Counted from the first letter of the stretch, positions 45,872 through 59,148 are shown. The stretch is 64,000 nt of DNA from Blastomyces gilchristii SLH14081 (GCF_000003855.2 NW_003101679.1:4239393-4303392); one strand, 5' to 3'. The notes: generated by a model from the letters alone, not told the origin. Program-made: numbers and translations.

Positions 45872-47300
45872 GATAAGAACTGAACTTATTAAGAGACATT
45901 AATTGAATTTGAATCATTGATCAGTAGTCATACTGAGAATTATATAACAGAGATATTAATGACTATGATTAAAAATAACTATTGAGATATTAGTCTCAGT
46001 CTTCTTACAATTACAACTGACAATGCTGTGAATAACTACACTATAATGAAGAGCTTGAAGCAAAAATTGGCTTTGTATTTCTGAAATGATAAACAAGGTC
46101 ATATTCTCTGCATTGCTCATGTGGTTCAACTTGTGATGCAAACACTGATAAAGAATCTTAATATCAAGATAAAGAATAATGAGATGACTGATTCTTGAGA
46201 TGAGAATGAGATGAAAGTGATTACTCAAGTAACTTTTACATTCACTTTATAAAAGATAATGTTTTTTGATAACACTTTTTAATATTGCTTTTTAATAACA
46301 CTTTTTGATAATACTACTGTTAATTTTGAATAGATTGACTAATAATTTAAATATCATAGATTTGAAATATTGCTAATGTGATTTGTATCTCTTCTAAATA
46401 ATAACAATGATTTCATGATATTTAATAAATAAACAAATCAGTCACATCACTGAATATAATACAGAATGTTAGAATATGATAAAGTTCAACATATGAGATG
46501 ACTGTTCAGACTCTTTGATTGTGTCAGATGATTGATCATTGAATATAACACTCTGATCAGAAAAAGATTCAGATATTGAAACTTTCTGATATGAAGTGAA
46601 CTCAGTTGAAATATGTGATTGATTTACTGTTTCAGTTTTATAAGATAATAAAGACAGTCTCAATCACTCATACATCAATACTGCAGTCAGTCTGATGAAT
46701 GTATAACAGTTTATTTACTTATCTTGAGAAGCAGTTGAATCACTCAAAAAGAAATTCAGTCTGAAATAATGCTATAGTGCAGGCTATTGTTGCTATAAGG
46801 AATAAACTGATATATTACTACAGCAAAATGAAACAATCTTTTGCAGAGTACTATGCTGTAGCAGCTCTACTAGATCTCTCTTATCAAGTTAATATCTACA
46901 CTTCTCAAGATTGAACAGAGGAGAAATGAGACTTATATATTAAATTAGTCTGAGACTACTACAATGTCAACTATCAGAGATTTGAACAAGCAGATATTTG
47001 AGATATGAAGACAGTGAAATACAATTCTCTAGTAAGTAATGATCTTTGATAACACTTCATATCATATAGAACTATAATACTAACTTTGAAACAGAACTTA
47101 CATACATTGATTGCAACTGAAAATCAGGCAAAACTACATGCTTATAAAACTGAATTTAACTGCTATCTTCAAGATAATTCAATGAATTTACACACCAAAT
47201 CAATTCTAGAGTTATGAAAAATTGTTGAGAGTACATATTCAACTGTTATACTAATGACATATGATATTCTGATAATTTCATTAACAGAGATGAGAATGAA
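45872..47300 (+). pseudogene. hAT-2 transposase catalytic core and C-terminal half
   Basis: Continues the frame cut by gypsy-2. TTDNAVNN at 46013-46036 is the hAT catalytic DDE-core signature (TDNASNN), followed by HILCIAHVVQLV (about 46,097-46,135), the C-x2-H motif typical of hAT transposases. Further on come YYSKMKQSFAEYYAVAALLDLSY (in two parts) and other C-terminal blocks. Stops interrupt it repeatedly, many at former CAG, CGA or TGG codons, so no active enzyme is encoded. Confidence 0.82.
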
Positions 47301-47819
47301 GTGAAAGTTCAACTCAAGTTGAGATATTTATCACTATTACTGAGAACAATTACAAGGAGAAATAATCAAGAAACTCATGATTATAAAACATGAAATTATC
47401 AGACAGTTTAATACCTCTGATCACAGTATATCAGAGAAGTGTAGTTTTTATGAGAAAGTGAAGAATAAACTTGCATAAGAATGTATTTAGTTGTTTCATG
47501 AGTGTTATCAATAATCATTACCAAATTCTGATTATATAAGCAATCACTGAATGAACTGAATGAGACTGATTTTTACCTTCAGTCTCAGTCTCATTCTGAT
47601 TTTAAAAGAATGATTATCTTTCACAGTTTATCCTGGAAAATTACTCTCATTTCACTGTTCTTGAATTAAATCTGGTCATTTTTCACGCCATTTCTCTCAG
47701 AAATGGTCCATTTTCAGATTTTTTTAAGGCTTGGTCCTGGTGGGACTCACGCCAAGAAATGTATGAGACCAGATTAAATGGGACCAAATGTGAAATTCAT
47801 GGTCCCGGCGGCCAGTCTA

Positions 47820-48881
47820 CTCAGTATGCAGAACTGTATACACACAGTGTATACTGAACTGAGAGACTGTGTAAGTTGTAAATCAGTGTCAGCATCTCAG
47901 AGAGAGCTGTACAGCATGAAAAAGCTGCAACTCTTAGTCATATGTATAGAGAGTAAATTATCACAGTAAGTGTATATACATTGCATGAAAGTAACACTTT
48001 TTAATAATACTCAGTCTCTGATATTATGAAAATAGAGTCTCTTCATGAGATCTGTTTTTATCAGAAGTCAGAGAATCTTATATTTCTCAAGATCATCTTC
48101 ACTCATCTTATCTGTGAAATCAATGAGAAGAATCATTAATTTCAGCATTCTGTTCTTAATATTATTCAAGTGACAGTAGAGTTCACTCTGATCACACTTT
48201 TTAAATGTATATTTTCTAAATATTCACATTTATACAGATATATACTGATTATTTATTAGATGATATTAAGATAATAACTTATTACAGCTGTGTTATTCTC
48301 ACTGTGAGAGATACATAGTTGATAATAAACATTGTAAAGACTCTGAGAAGTAAGTATTTTAAAGATACTGCAGCTCTGCAATCTTGATTTTTTTTATTTT
48401 TATTTTTTTATTTTTTGTTTTTCTTTTATTTTTTTTTTTATTCATTCTGATTTTTTCTTGTTTTTATTTTGTTTTTTGTTTTTTTTTTTTTTGTATTTTA
48501 TATTTTTTTCATAATTAAAATTATATGAATTATAATCTGTGTTCAGAAAAGTAACAATATTTAATAATACTCTCTATTAAATTTTCAATAAATGAGTACT
48601 ATGTTATGATATTATGTAAGTGAGAAGTGATTTCATGATCTCATTTAATATTATTCTCAATAATGAGATCAGAATGAAAATGTGACTAAGAATTCAAATA
48701 TATTCTTTATTCAGAACTAGATTTTTATTTGAAAAGTGAATCTGAGATCTTTAATATTTGAAATAACATGATTTGAAATCAATGTAATAAATATAAATTA
48801 TGATCAGAAGTAATGCTTTTAGACAATGTAATAACTGTAAAGTTTGATCCTGGTCTCAGACACGGTCACACGGTCAGTCTA
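47820..48881 (-). mobile_element. hAT-1 fragment 4 (5' terminus)
   Basis: Reverse-complement counterpart of hAT-2 bases 34,723 to about 35,830. It begins with the TSD ctcagtat and ends with the CpG-rich terminus cacggtcacacggtcagtcta at 48881. It contains a T-rich tract at 48,385-48,515. Confidence 0.85.
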
Positions 48882-49063
48882 CGCGGATGCAATTCATACA
48901 ACAGATAGAATGATGAACACTTGAAGACTACATGCTGTTGAATTCATGTGACTAATAGTGCCTGTCTGAGATATTCATCTCATAGTCTTTTAGACTTACT
49001 CACTAGATATTTTATCAGCATGTTGCTCAAGATTTCATTCAAGTATTTCATCTTCTCATTCAT

Positions 49064-49732
49064 TCACAGATGATATGATGTTGTTCTATAATATCTTATC
49101 TGTAACTGACTTATGAAATGCCTCACTGTTTCTCTCACAAGATTCACACTGTTATCAGTTAGAATCTTGTGTGGTATTTCATAGTTGATATAGATCTTAT
49201 TATATAGAAACTTTGTTATTATCTTCTCTATTGTCTCTGAAACTGCTTTCACAACTGATCAGTCAGTAGTGTAATCAATAGCAGTGATTATTCATTGATT
49301 TTCATTTGACATTTATAGTAATATGTCTATGAGATTCATCTCTTATTGTTTAAACAGTTGTATCATACACTTCATCTGATATTACACTTTCTCATATTCT
49401 AATTCTTTCTTAGATTCTTTCATAACCTGGTAATTCAGACACTTGTGAGTGTATATCTGAATGTTCTCAGTCATGCTTGATCTGTATACTCTTGATTCAA
49501 GTACATTCATGAGTTCAGAGCTTTCTAAGTGACTGAATTTCTTATATATATGAGTTATTAAGTCACATCTAAATAAAGATTCTAGATAGAGAGCTTTCAC
49601 ATATTCTAGATCATGATAAAGTATAATATTATTTTTCAATTTTCTCAACTTGAAGTTTGAAAGCATCTCTTCTACTACTTTTGTAAGATACTTGTTATCT
49701 GATATCTTGTCATTCTTCAAGTGAGAAATCAT
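49064..49732 (-). pseudogene. Copy B integrase remnant
   Basis: 49382-49732 has the linker and zinc-binding end (HLESSELMNVLESRVYRS...CLNYQ); 49064-49252 has part of the catalytic core with ILTDNSVNL and RTTSYHL. The two are in different broken frames. Confidence 0.8.
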
Positions 49733-50443
49733 GATGTTTACTTATTCTGATTTCTTGTATTCTCTCAGTACATTTAATATGAATATTTCTTATGCCTGAT
49801 TTATAGAACTCTCATTCATGAAATTGAGTCTGTAACTGATTATATCAGATATCACAGCATCTGATCTCTTTCAATATTTAATATGAAGATTATATACTTA
49901 GAACTTCAAGATTCAATGTACTAAGTGTTTGAAAGATTTTATTATCAATTGTAGATAGATGAGGCTTTTGTAATCTGTGATTACTGTTGTTATATACTTA
50001 TTATTGATATATCTATCTCACAACATCAGTATGTGCTTAATTACTAACAATTTCTTTTCATGTACTGAGTAATTGAGCTTAGTATCTGATAGTTTTCTAT
50101 CATTCTACATCACTGAGTGCAGCTTGCTATTCTTGCTCATCTGTAAAAGAGTGTCTTTGATAGCTCATTCAGATGTATCTGTCTTGATGTAGAAAGATTT
50201 ATCACAATCTGATTAAATAAGCACTGAAGATATTATTACATATTCTCTCAGTGTGAGAAAAGTCTCTTCACACACAGTATTTCAGATAATTGAATAAAAC
50301 TTCTTCTTTCACAGATTTATATTCATTTCTCTTAAGAGATCTGAGAGTGATGCAGATATTCATATAAAATTCTTGATAAATTTGTAATAATATGAGATTA
50401 ATTTAAGAAACTGTTATATATGATGTACATTTCTCAGCTGCAG

Positions 50444-50701
50444 TCAATTTACTATAACATTTAATTTCTCTGAGATGAAGTGTATACAGTCATCACTCAC
50501 TACATATTCTATAAACTTCAACTCTTTCATTTCAAACACATACTTGATTAATTTGATGTAGAGCTTATACTCTATCAGAGTTATAAGCACTTTATTGAGA
50601 TACTTCAGATATTCATTATATGAGTTTGAAAAGACTAGAATGTCATCAAGATATATGAGACATGAGGTTTTATTCTGTTTATAAAGAATTGTATTCATCA
50701 T
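50444..50701 (-). pseudogene. Copy B reverse transcriptase remnant
   Basis: Open piece with the intact catalytic box YLDDILVFS and the following palm/thumb segment (KYVFEMKELKFIEYVVSDD). The rest of RT is broken. Confidence 0.88.
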
Positions 50702-53599
50702 TATTTGAAAGATAATGAGTGTATTTATCAGTCTGAATAATATTATCAGGAATTTGAACTTTCTGTATTGTATATTAAATGCAGTTCATAAAACTGACAG
50801 TTTGTCTACACAGATCTGTCAGTATTCTGAGAGAAGATCAATCTTTAATAGATATCAGGTGTTTTCAACTATATTCAACTGTTGTTGAATTCATGATAGT
50901 AAATATTCATTCTTGATTGTAAGCTTATTAAGTGCTTGATAATTAATACACATTCATCACTTCTCATCTGTCTTTTTCATGAATAGAACTGAAAAGCCTC
51001 ACACACTTGATAAGAATTATATAAGATTATGTTCTAGAAGATTGATAATCTGACACTTCTGTTCTTTAAGATGTGTTTGTGACAAAGAGTATGCATTCTG
51101 ATTGACTGGTTTTGCATCCCTCATGTTAATCTCATGTATAAATCCTCATTTCAGTGATAATTTCAGTGAAAGATCTGTTTGAAAGATCTTCTTATACTTC
51201 TTCAGAAGCTTCTTCATACACTTATTCTTCTGCATATTCTTTATCTTGATTTCCTCTACTTCTGAGTTCTGTATAATATACAGAATGCTTTCAGATGAGG
51301 TCTTGTGAATTGTTCTCTTTACTTATTAATGTATAAGCAGATTTAACTCTTCTATACTAGGGGTATGAAATGTTCTTCTCATATCAGTTAATAGAATTGT
51401 ATGAACTGTTTTCTTTCTATCAGTCAACTGTATATAATATGTACATCATTGAATCTGCAGATTAAATCTTTAAAATCAATTGAGTCTGAGAATAAGATTA
51501 TATTTCATGTTCTGCAGCTCTCACACTTAAATATAGCAAGATCATTCTTTGAAGTGCAAGGAAACTCTTACTCTTACAGATGATATCAAATATTAATTAT
51601 CAGATAATCTTATACATCAGAAATTCTTCACTCAGCAGACTTCTTTCAGTCTTCAGATCATATAATTATTAATATATTGTATAAAAGTTTCTGTATTTAC
51701 TAACACTTTTGCAGTCATCTCTCAATTCTTACTTAAGTACTTCTTATACATTAACATTTCAGATCTTAAGACATTGAGATAAGTATTCACTTCATTCTCA
51801 CCTGCATCTCAGTCAGAAGCCTGCTTTCTCTTGACATTCATAGAATTCAGAGAATCATCTAACACAGACATCTCTTTCACTTTGAAGACTTTTTATAGAA
51901 TATCAGTAAGTGTCTCTGAGCTCACTGATTCTGCTAGTTTTTTGACTCTCTTACTTCTCTTAACTGTATACACTGAGTATAATCTTTTGCATCATGATTT
52001 TGACATCTGCAGTTGAAGCAAGCTTGATGCTTATAATATCAAGGTTTTCACTCAGAGAATCTCTTTTTCAGAGAATTCAGTGCTTTAATGATAATATTCA
52101 GATCTAGATTCATCATATTCAGATGTATAACTTGTGTTATAGAAGTCTGATTATCTGTTCTTCACTGAGATATACTCAATTGCAGTATTTTCTATTATAA
52201 TTGACTCACTTGTTTTCATACAATGAGAATGTTATATGCTTCTTTCATTATATCTGATTATGAGATTAAGCATTTTCATTTCACTCTTAACTCAGGTGTA
52301 AGATCATAAATAAAGATCTGTAAACAGAAAGATGTTGAAAGCTTTTCATTCAATATAAGATAGTGTAAGCTGAAGTGTGTGAAGTATAATATAAGATTAC
52401 TCACTTATCTACACTCAGTGAAGTGTTTATAACACTTGTCTCACACATTCACTTTCTCAAAGTTATGCAAGATTCATTTGAAAACCTCATTTTATGTTTA
52501 TGAGAATGAATATCACTCTGAGTCTGTGAGATTCATCTTTTCATCAGTCATTTATAATGACTTCACTTTTTCATGTAGAAACACAGCAGATTTTAAGACT
52601 TGTTAAAATTCTGTTAACTGTCTGTCTATGAGTTTACATTTAATCTGATAATATAATCACATCTGACTTAGTCAGCTGATTACAGTATTATTTTTTCAGT
52701 TATTATTAAAGCTTAGTAACTTCAGCAGATCTCTCAGCTTGATATATTTTATACTCAGATTCTCATTCTGCACAGTGATCTCTGATGATATGTATACTTC
52801 TGAAGAGATTATGAACAATTGTAATAAGATCTTCAGATTCAGTATAGTTATCTATCTGTGTAAACATTCAATCTCTCACTACAGACCTAAGATCTGGTTT
52901 TCTCTATTCTTATTAATGATAATAATTGCATCAGTGAAGCTCTTCATAGTGAATGCTTAATTCACAGCAAATGTCAATTGTTATTTGACTTTCATCTCAA
53001 TCTGTCACTATGTACACAAGGTCTCAATCTCATTTAGAATCCTCATACATGTACAGAGCTTTAATTTCAGTTCAGTGATTTCAGTTACTTTTCTTACTAC
53101 TTTAAGTAAACTCTCTGAGAGATTCTGCATATCTTTCAGTTCAGATAGCAGAGAAGAATGTTATTTATATCAGCTAGAAGAGATATTCATTTCAGTGATT
53201 TCTCACTGATTGTACAATGTCTATCATTATATCACTGTGTTGTTATATCAGTATCTCATTATATAATTTCTGTTATTATTATATAACTTCAGTGATAATC
53301 ACCTCTTCTTTTATTTCTTTAAGTGAAGAGTAGTCTTCTTTGAATCTGATTCATCACTCTTATTTCTTTTCTCACATCTCATTCATTTGCATACATGATA
53401 TTCATCTGAGTGTGAAGTTTTTTCTCAACAAGTAAAGCAGTATTAATTGAATACTCTTTTACTCACTGCTCTTCATACACTATCTTTTGAGATATTCTAG
53501 AATCACACTGACATGATAACTATGAATTGCTTCATAGACAGAATTATCACACTCTGAAGAAGTCTACACTTCTCATCAGTTTTTAGACATGCTATCAGA

Positions 53600-53775
53600 T
53601 GTGATTCAAAGATTGCTTAAGTCAGTATACAATTACAGATATACACTAGCTTCTTATATATTGTAATATCATATACTAAATTAATTAGTAGCCGCTATGA
53701 CTCTCTTTACACTCATAAGCTAGTTCAGAAGCGGCCGCGTTATTATCCGACAGTTGTACATTCTTCCGAACCACA
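53600..53775 (-). repeat. Copy B 5' LTR
   Basis: 176 bp, TGTGATTC...GAACCACA, matching the gypsy-1 LTRs. It is followed directly by hAT-3 sequence. Confidence 0.9.
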
Positions 53776-55261
53776 ATAGATTAACTAATATTTTAAATAT
53801 TATAGATTTAAAATATTATTAATATAATTTATATCTTCTTTAAATAATAATAATAATTTCATGATATTTAATAAATAAATAAATCAATTATATCACTGAA
53901 TATAATACAGAATATTAGAATATAGTAAAGTTCAATATATATAATAACTATTCATACTTTTTAATTGTATTAGATAATTAATTATTAAGTATAATACTCT
54001 GATTGAAAAAAGATTCAGATATTAAAACTTTCTAATATAAAGTAAATTCAGTTAAAATATATAATTAATTTACTATTTCAGTTTTATAAGTTAATAAAGA
54101 TAGTCTTAATTACTTATATATTAATACTATAGTCAGTTTAATAAGTATATATCAGTTTATTTACTTATCTTGAGAAATAGTTAAATCATTTAAAAAGAAA
54201 TTCAGTCTGAAATAATAGTATAGTATAGACTATTATTACTGTAAGAGATAAACTGATATATTATTATAGTAAAACTGAACAATCTTTTACAGAGTATTAT
54301 ATTATAGCAGCTCTACTAAATCTCTCTTATTAAGTTAATATCTACACTTCTTAAGATTGAACAGAGAAGAAATGAGACTTATATATTAAATTAATTTAAG
54401 ACTATTATAATATTAACTATCAGAGATTTAAATAAGCAGATTTTAGAGATATAAAGACAGTGAAATATAATTCTCTAATAAGTAATAATTTTTAATAACA
54501 CTTTATATTATATAGAACTATAATACTATCTTTGAAATAGAACTTATATATATTAATTATAACTGAAAATCAGATAAAACTATATACAAAACTGAATTTA
54601 ACTGCTATCTTTAAGATGATTTGATAAATTTATATATAAAATCAATTCTAGAGTTATAAAAAATTATTAAAAGTATATATTTAATTATTATACTGATAAT
54701 ATATAATATTCTAATAATTTTATTAATAGAGATAAGAATGAAGTAAAAGTTCAACTCAAGCTAAGATATTTATTATTATTACTAGAAACAATTATAAGAA
54801 GAAATAATTAAGAAACTTATAATTATAAAATATGAAATTATCAGATAGTTTAATATCTCTGATCACAGTATATCAGAGAAGTGTAGTTTTTATAAGAAAG
54901 TAAAGAATAAACTTATATAAGAATATATTAAATTATTTCATAAGTATTATCAATAATTATTATTAAATTCTGATTATATAAGTAATTACTGAATGAATTA
55001 AATAAGACTGAATTTAATCTTCAGTCTTAGTCTTATTCTGATTTTAAAAGAATGATTATTTTTCACTATTTATTCTGAGAAATTACTTCTATTTCACTGT
55101 TCTTGAATTAAATCTGATCATTTTTCATATCATTTCTCTCAGAAATAATTCATTTTCAGATTTTTTTAATGCTTGATTCTGATGAGACTCATATCAAGAA
55201 ATGTATGAGACTAGATTAAATAAAATTAAATGTGAAATTTATAATTCTGTCAGTCAGTCTA
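53776..55261 (+). mobile_element. hAT-3: 3' part of a third hAT copy, extremely AT-rich
   Basis: Matches hAT-2 bases about 46,330-47,819 in order and orientation, ending gtcagtcagtcta at 55261. The 5' part lies beyond the copy B LTR and is not found in the window. It differs from hAT-2 by very many TG to TA and CA to TA changes on top of CpG loss. It encodes only remnants of the transposase C-terminal half. Confidence 0.85.
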
Positions 55262-55321
55262 GTTGAAGATTCTGAAAGTTAATTGACTCTTCTATCAGTA
55301 GTGCTGATGATGACTGAGCTC

Positions 55322-55326
<5 letters not shown>

Positions 55327-55352
<26 letters not shown>

Positions 55353-55705
55353 CTTTCATTATACTTATATACAAGCGGAGCTTATGATGAGTCCTTGTGT
55401 GATGTTAAATACAGGCTAAGTGTTAATTATACAGGAGGAAATACAGATGTTGAGATCATGTCAAGATAATAAGAATATAGAAAATACAAAGAAGTGACAA
55501 TTAGATACATGTAATAATAACTTCTCAGCTCAGAAACATAGAGTGATTTTATTGAAGTGATTTGTACACCTCTGTATTTATTAGAAACCTGAGGTGCTTG
55601 AGTTCTGAATTTAATGTATCCCCTGCGGGTTTCGAACTCACACACCCTGGTTTCCCATGTCAAGGCGCTACCAGGTGGCCGCATTAATCATTCAGTCACC
55701 GGGGC
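55327..55705 (-). mobile_element. tRNA-derived SINE, copy 1
   Basis: About 379 bp. The tRNA-like head is at the right (read from 55705 leftwards), the body is unrelated to tRNA, and the tail is (AAT)n at 55,327-55,352. Perfect 15-bp TSDs, gactgagctctttta, lie at 55312-55326 and 55706-55720. The head has Pol III box A and box B-like sequences as in copy 2. Long TSDs and a simple-repeat tail mean mobilisation by a LINE. The minus-strand open frame across it is not a gene. Confidence 0.87.
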
Positions 55706-55747
55706 GACTGAGCTCTTTTACCTCAGTAGTCTACAGATTATAAGACT

Positions 55748-56040
55748 GTTAAGTGTGAGCCCTGCTGTAAACTTGTAGTCAACATGCATGAGTTCAATCT
55801 CAGAATGAACTTAAGAATATAAATTTCAAAACAAATACTCTGAACATTTAACAATGTTAAAAGACATTCTAGAAGTATGCTTTAAGAAGTTAGCTGTAAT
55901 ATGACGGAACTGAAGCGGTGACTAGTCAGCAGTATTATGTAGAGATAGTTGTTTAAGAAGCTGTATAAGTAAGCTTGACTATCTTGCTTAAATAGCAAGC
56001 TCATAGACTACAGAGTTATTGTAAGAATATTACAGATATA
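55748..56040 (-). repeat. Possible LTR of gypsy-4
   Basis: Begins TGTTAAGTGTGAG, keeps isolated CpG (atgacggaactgaagcggtg) and ends near attgtaagaatattaca. No partner copy is in the window, so the call rests on position and TG...CA-type ends only. Confidence 0.25.
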
Positions 56041-59000
56041 ATACTTAGTATACTAAGAAGATTGTATAAGATATGCAGTAACTCTTATATATATTTCAGT
56101 AAAAGAAAAAATAAATCACTGACTTCTTTAATAAGAAGTCAGTATCTAGCTATTCTATATAGATAATAAGTGAATACTCTTCTCTCATTTCATAAGTGAG
56201 AATAGCTGAAGTGATATCTCAGCAGTGTCTTATTATCAAGAAAGAGTAATCTGCTACTCTTATATAAAAGTAAGATTCTTATATTTATCAATCAGATCTT
56301 TCTATGATATATTTAAATAATATTATAGAGTGATTATAAATCAGTTTAAATAAAATAAAATCATTCATATAAAAGTAATGAGCTGTGTGAAACTGTAACA
56401 GAGTCTTGATATAGTTAGAAGTATGATAATACTCTTTTCTTTAAGAGTATAGTGTCTATACTCTTAAGATTACTGAATTAGAAATTATCTTTGTTATATA
56501 GCAATGATTGTCAATCAATTGATAGTATATATACTATATATAATACAAAGAAATAGATGAGTTTTTCTGCTGACTGTATAGATCTTTTTTTTCTCATCTT
56601 CATTCAAATTAAATATGTGATAAGTGAGTTTCTTATATATTGATTTGAGATGTGAAAAACATAGTTAATAAGTGACTTACAGATCTCTTAATATATTTCA
56701 TTCTATATATAAAATTCTCTGTAAAAGTGATGTATTTTAGAGACAAAGCTAACAGTAGTAATAGGATTTTTTTTAAAAAGATCTTCTCTCTTTATAACAC
56801 ATTTTTCTTCTTTCTCTCTCATCTGTAATAGTGAGTGCATAAGAGTATCATTCTTGAGAGATAATAAGAGACTTATTCTGATATTTTCTAGTGAGTAATA
56901 AATATCTTTATAGTGTGACTGCGGTCTCTGTGACTGTTAAGAAAGTCAGATTGAAGGCAGAGACAGCAGCATTAATAAGTTATGAAAGTATCACTTTTAT
57001 TATCACATCTTCTCCTTCTTCTGTATCTCTTACAGCCGCGGCGGTAGTCACTGTACCTTGCAGTGAAGTGTCATTTCTTCTACTAATCAGTTTATTCATG
57101 TTCAGTTCTTTCTCTGCTTCTCTCACTACTGTTGCAACACTGTTCCCTCTCTGAATCAACACAGTGACATATGACTCTGTGTGATCATTTGAAGAGAACT
57201 CTGAGAAGAGCTTGATTCTGAAGATAGTAGCTCTGAGAAGCTCAATCTGTAGTTTCTCTCTCACATATCTGAGCCCTGTTCAGAATGCTGCTGAGTTGAG
57301 TCTGCAGAATTCTGTGATTTCTTCATCTTCTCTCTGTGAGAAGACTTCAGTGTAATCTCTGATCAGTATTACTACTTATCTGCACTGTATTAAGCAGCTG
57401 AAGAAGAGAGAGATTTTATATACTTACTTCTTCTCTTACTTCTATTATTTTCATTATATCTGTAATAATAACTTCTGTCTCTCTGTAAGTATTATCTCAC
57501 AGAGAGATATCATATCAGCTCTGATAAGAAGTCTAGATACTTAAGTAGTACAGAGTAAGAGTCTCAGAGCTTCAAGTGTTAATAGATTTTATCAAGACTG
57601 AGAAGGTTTCTCTTACTTATCTGTAAAAGAAGACAAAAGCATGAGTCTCTGAGATAAAAAAACATCTCAGAATAACTGATCTCAAGAAGAAATTAACTAA
57701 CACTGTCATTGAAAGTATTACAGAGATTAATCATTAATTGAAGAGAATCTCACTTCAGTTAAAGCAGATAACTGAGATACTTTATAAGTTAATAAATTAA
57801 TACTTTCAGTATCTCTCATACTTTTCTACAGTATGCTTCTCTATAGTACTGCAGTATTAACTTCTCAGTAGATAAAGATACTAATACTGAAAACTTCAAC
57901 AGTGAAGAATGAGTTTAATGAGAGTATGATTATTAATAAGTAGACTCTGATCTCTCTTTTTACTTTTTCAGTGAGCTGTAACTTTATTAGAATAGTAGTG
58001 ATTCACAGATTAATAATATTAATCTTTATTAGTTTCAAATATTTCTTTCTTTTCTTATTAACTGCTTCAGGAATTTTACACTTGTATAGTCTTATTAAAC
58101 TTCTAAAAAACCTCTTTGAGAGAAAATAGAAGAAGAGTGTTATAGAGCTTATAAGACACTGACTTATCACTGCAAGATTATCTCTAAAAACTCTTTGAAA
58201 AAAAATAAGAAGTCTTAAGCAGCATTTCTTATTTAATATCTCTGATATGTAACAGAGTAATCTCTACTAGCTATCTCATAGCTTACAATCTCTTTCTCAG
58301 CATTTTTCAAATACTTAAGTGATTTTTATAAATTCTCTAATAATGAATAATCTTCTCATTTTACAAGATATTGAAGCTTACTATAATATATTCATTTATT
58401 CAATATTTTCTTCATAAGATATTCAGTATCACTCTCAATCTTAATATTATTCAGCTGAGACAGCTTCATCTCAGAGCATTGCTTATAGAGCTTTAAATAG
58501 AAAATGTGAAAAATAGAATGAATTGATTTCAATTCTGTGAATAATTTTAACTTATATATCTATTTACTTATCACTCTTGTTACTGAGAAAGATTCTAGTT
58601 ATCACTCACTGAGCTTCTTACACAGTCTTATTATCTTAATATTCTTTGCTGAAAGTAGTACTTAATTCCCTATCAAGAACTTCATTGAAAGATGTTTTTA
58701 ATTATAGTATTTCATCTATCACTTCTGAGTATAGTAAATACTTTTCACTGCCTTCTTATGAATTTTATTCAAAAGTTTCAATCTTACTTTTATTTCTGAT
58801 ACTGAGAAATACTTCATTCTCTGTATCTATTCAATATTCTGACTATCTGTCTCTCTCTTTAAAATATTATCTGTGATGTCACTGAGTAATGAAGAATTAT
58901 ATTCATAATAAGTATAGAAAGAAGATATCTTTAAAATTGCATTCTTTATATTATTATATATAAATTCAGTGATCAGAAGATGTTTAAGTCAATTATTCTG

Positions 59001-59134
59001 ATAATATAAACAGAACACTTGAAGATGCTATTCTAGTATCTAATTCTGATATTCAGTCTGATTATCTGTCTGCAGATGAAATACAGTACTAAGAAGACAT
59101 CTTATTATAAAATAATAGCAAAAAGTTAATCAAT
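56041..59134. other. AT-rich decayed DNA, probably 3' region of gypsy-4
   Basis: No intact frame and no recognisable host gene. The opposed open frames at 56,891-57,264 are Val/Thr-rich and without a family. At 59,040-59,100 the minus strand reads FHLQTDNQTEYQN, the end of the integrase core. Confidence 0.5.
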
Positions 59135-59148
59135 ACTTGCTGATGAAG

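Larger units (their letters stand above)
34723..47819 (+). mobile_element. hAT-2: hAT transposon inserted in hAT-1 and split by gypsy-2
   Basis: Starts TAGACTGACCGTGTGACC at 34723 and ends GGCCAGTCTA at 47819. The 8-bp TSDs are cttagtat (34715-34722) and ctcagtat (47820-47827), one transition apart, an 8-bp duplication as hAT elements make. Without gypsy-2 it is about 5.85 kb. It encodes a broken hAT transposase on the plus strand (about 38,440-38,621 and 45,872-47,300) and an upstream accessory ORF. It is the best reference copy of this family in the window. Confidence 0.88.
18044..48881 (-). mobile_element. hAT-1: outer hAT transposon split by three nested insertions
   Basis: One minus-oriented hAT transposon. 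Its right-type terminus (TAGACTAGTC, decayed from TAGACTGGCC) is at 18044 and its left-type terminus (reverse complement of TAGACTGACCGTGTGACC) ends at 48881. Its own sequence survives as 18044-18232, 27041-28406, about 31536-34722 and about 47820-48881, some 5.8 kb in all. Each junction carries the target-site duplication of the element inserted there. The pieces line up in order with the plus-oriented hAT-2 copy. The flanking 8-mers of the outer element (tctgtaat and cgcggatg) do not match, so one flank has been rearranged. Confidence 0.8.
48882..53775 (-). mobile_element. gypsy-1 family copy B, cut at its integrase end
   Basis: Close relative of gypsy-1 bases 22,140-27,040, same orientation, starting at the shared sequence gcggatgcaattcatac in the integrase C-terminal region and ending in a 5' LTR at 53600-53775. 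The 3' part and 3' LTR are missing because hAT-1 abuts at 48881. Pol blocks are better kept than in gypsy-1: YLDDILVFSNSYNEY at 50444-50701, the HHCC region at 49382-49732 and the integrase core ILTDNSVNLV...RYYRTTSYHL at 49064-49252. Stops remain throughout. Confidence 0.88.
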
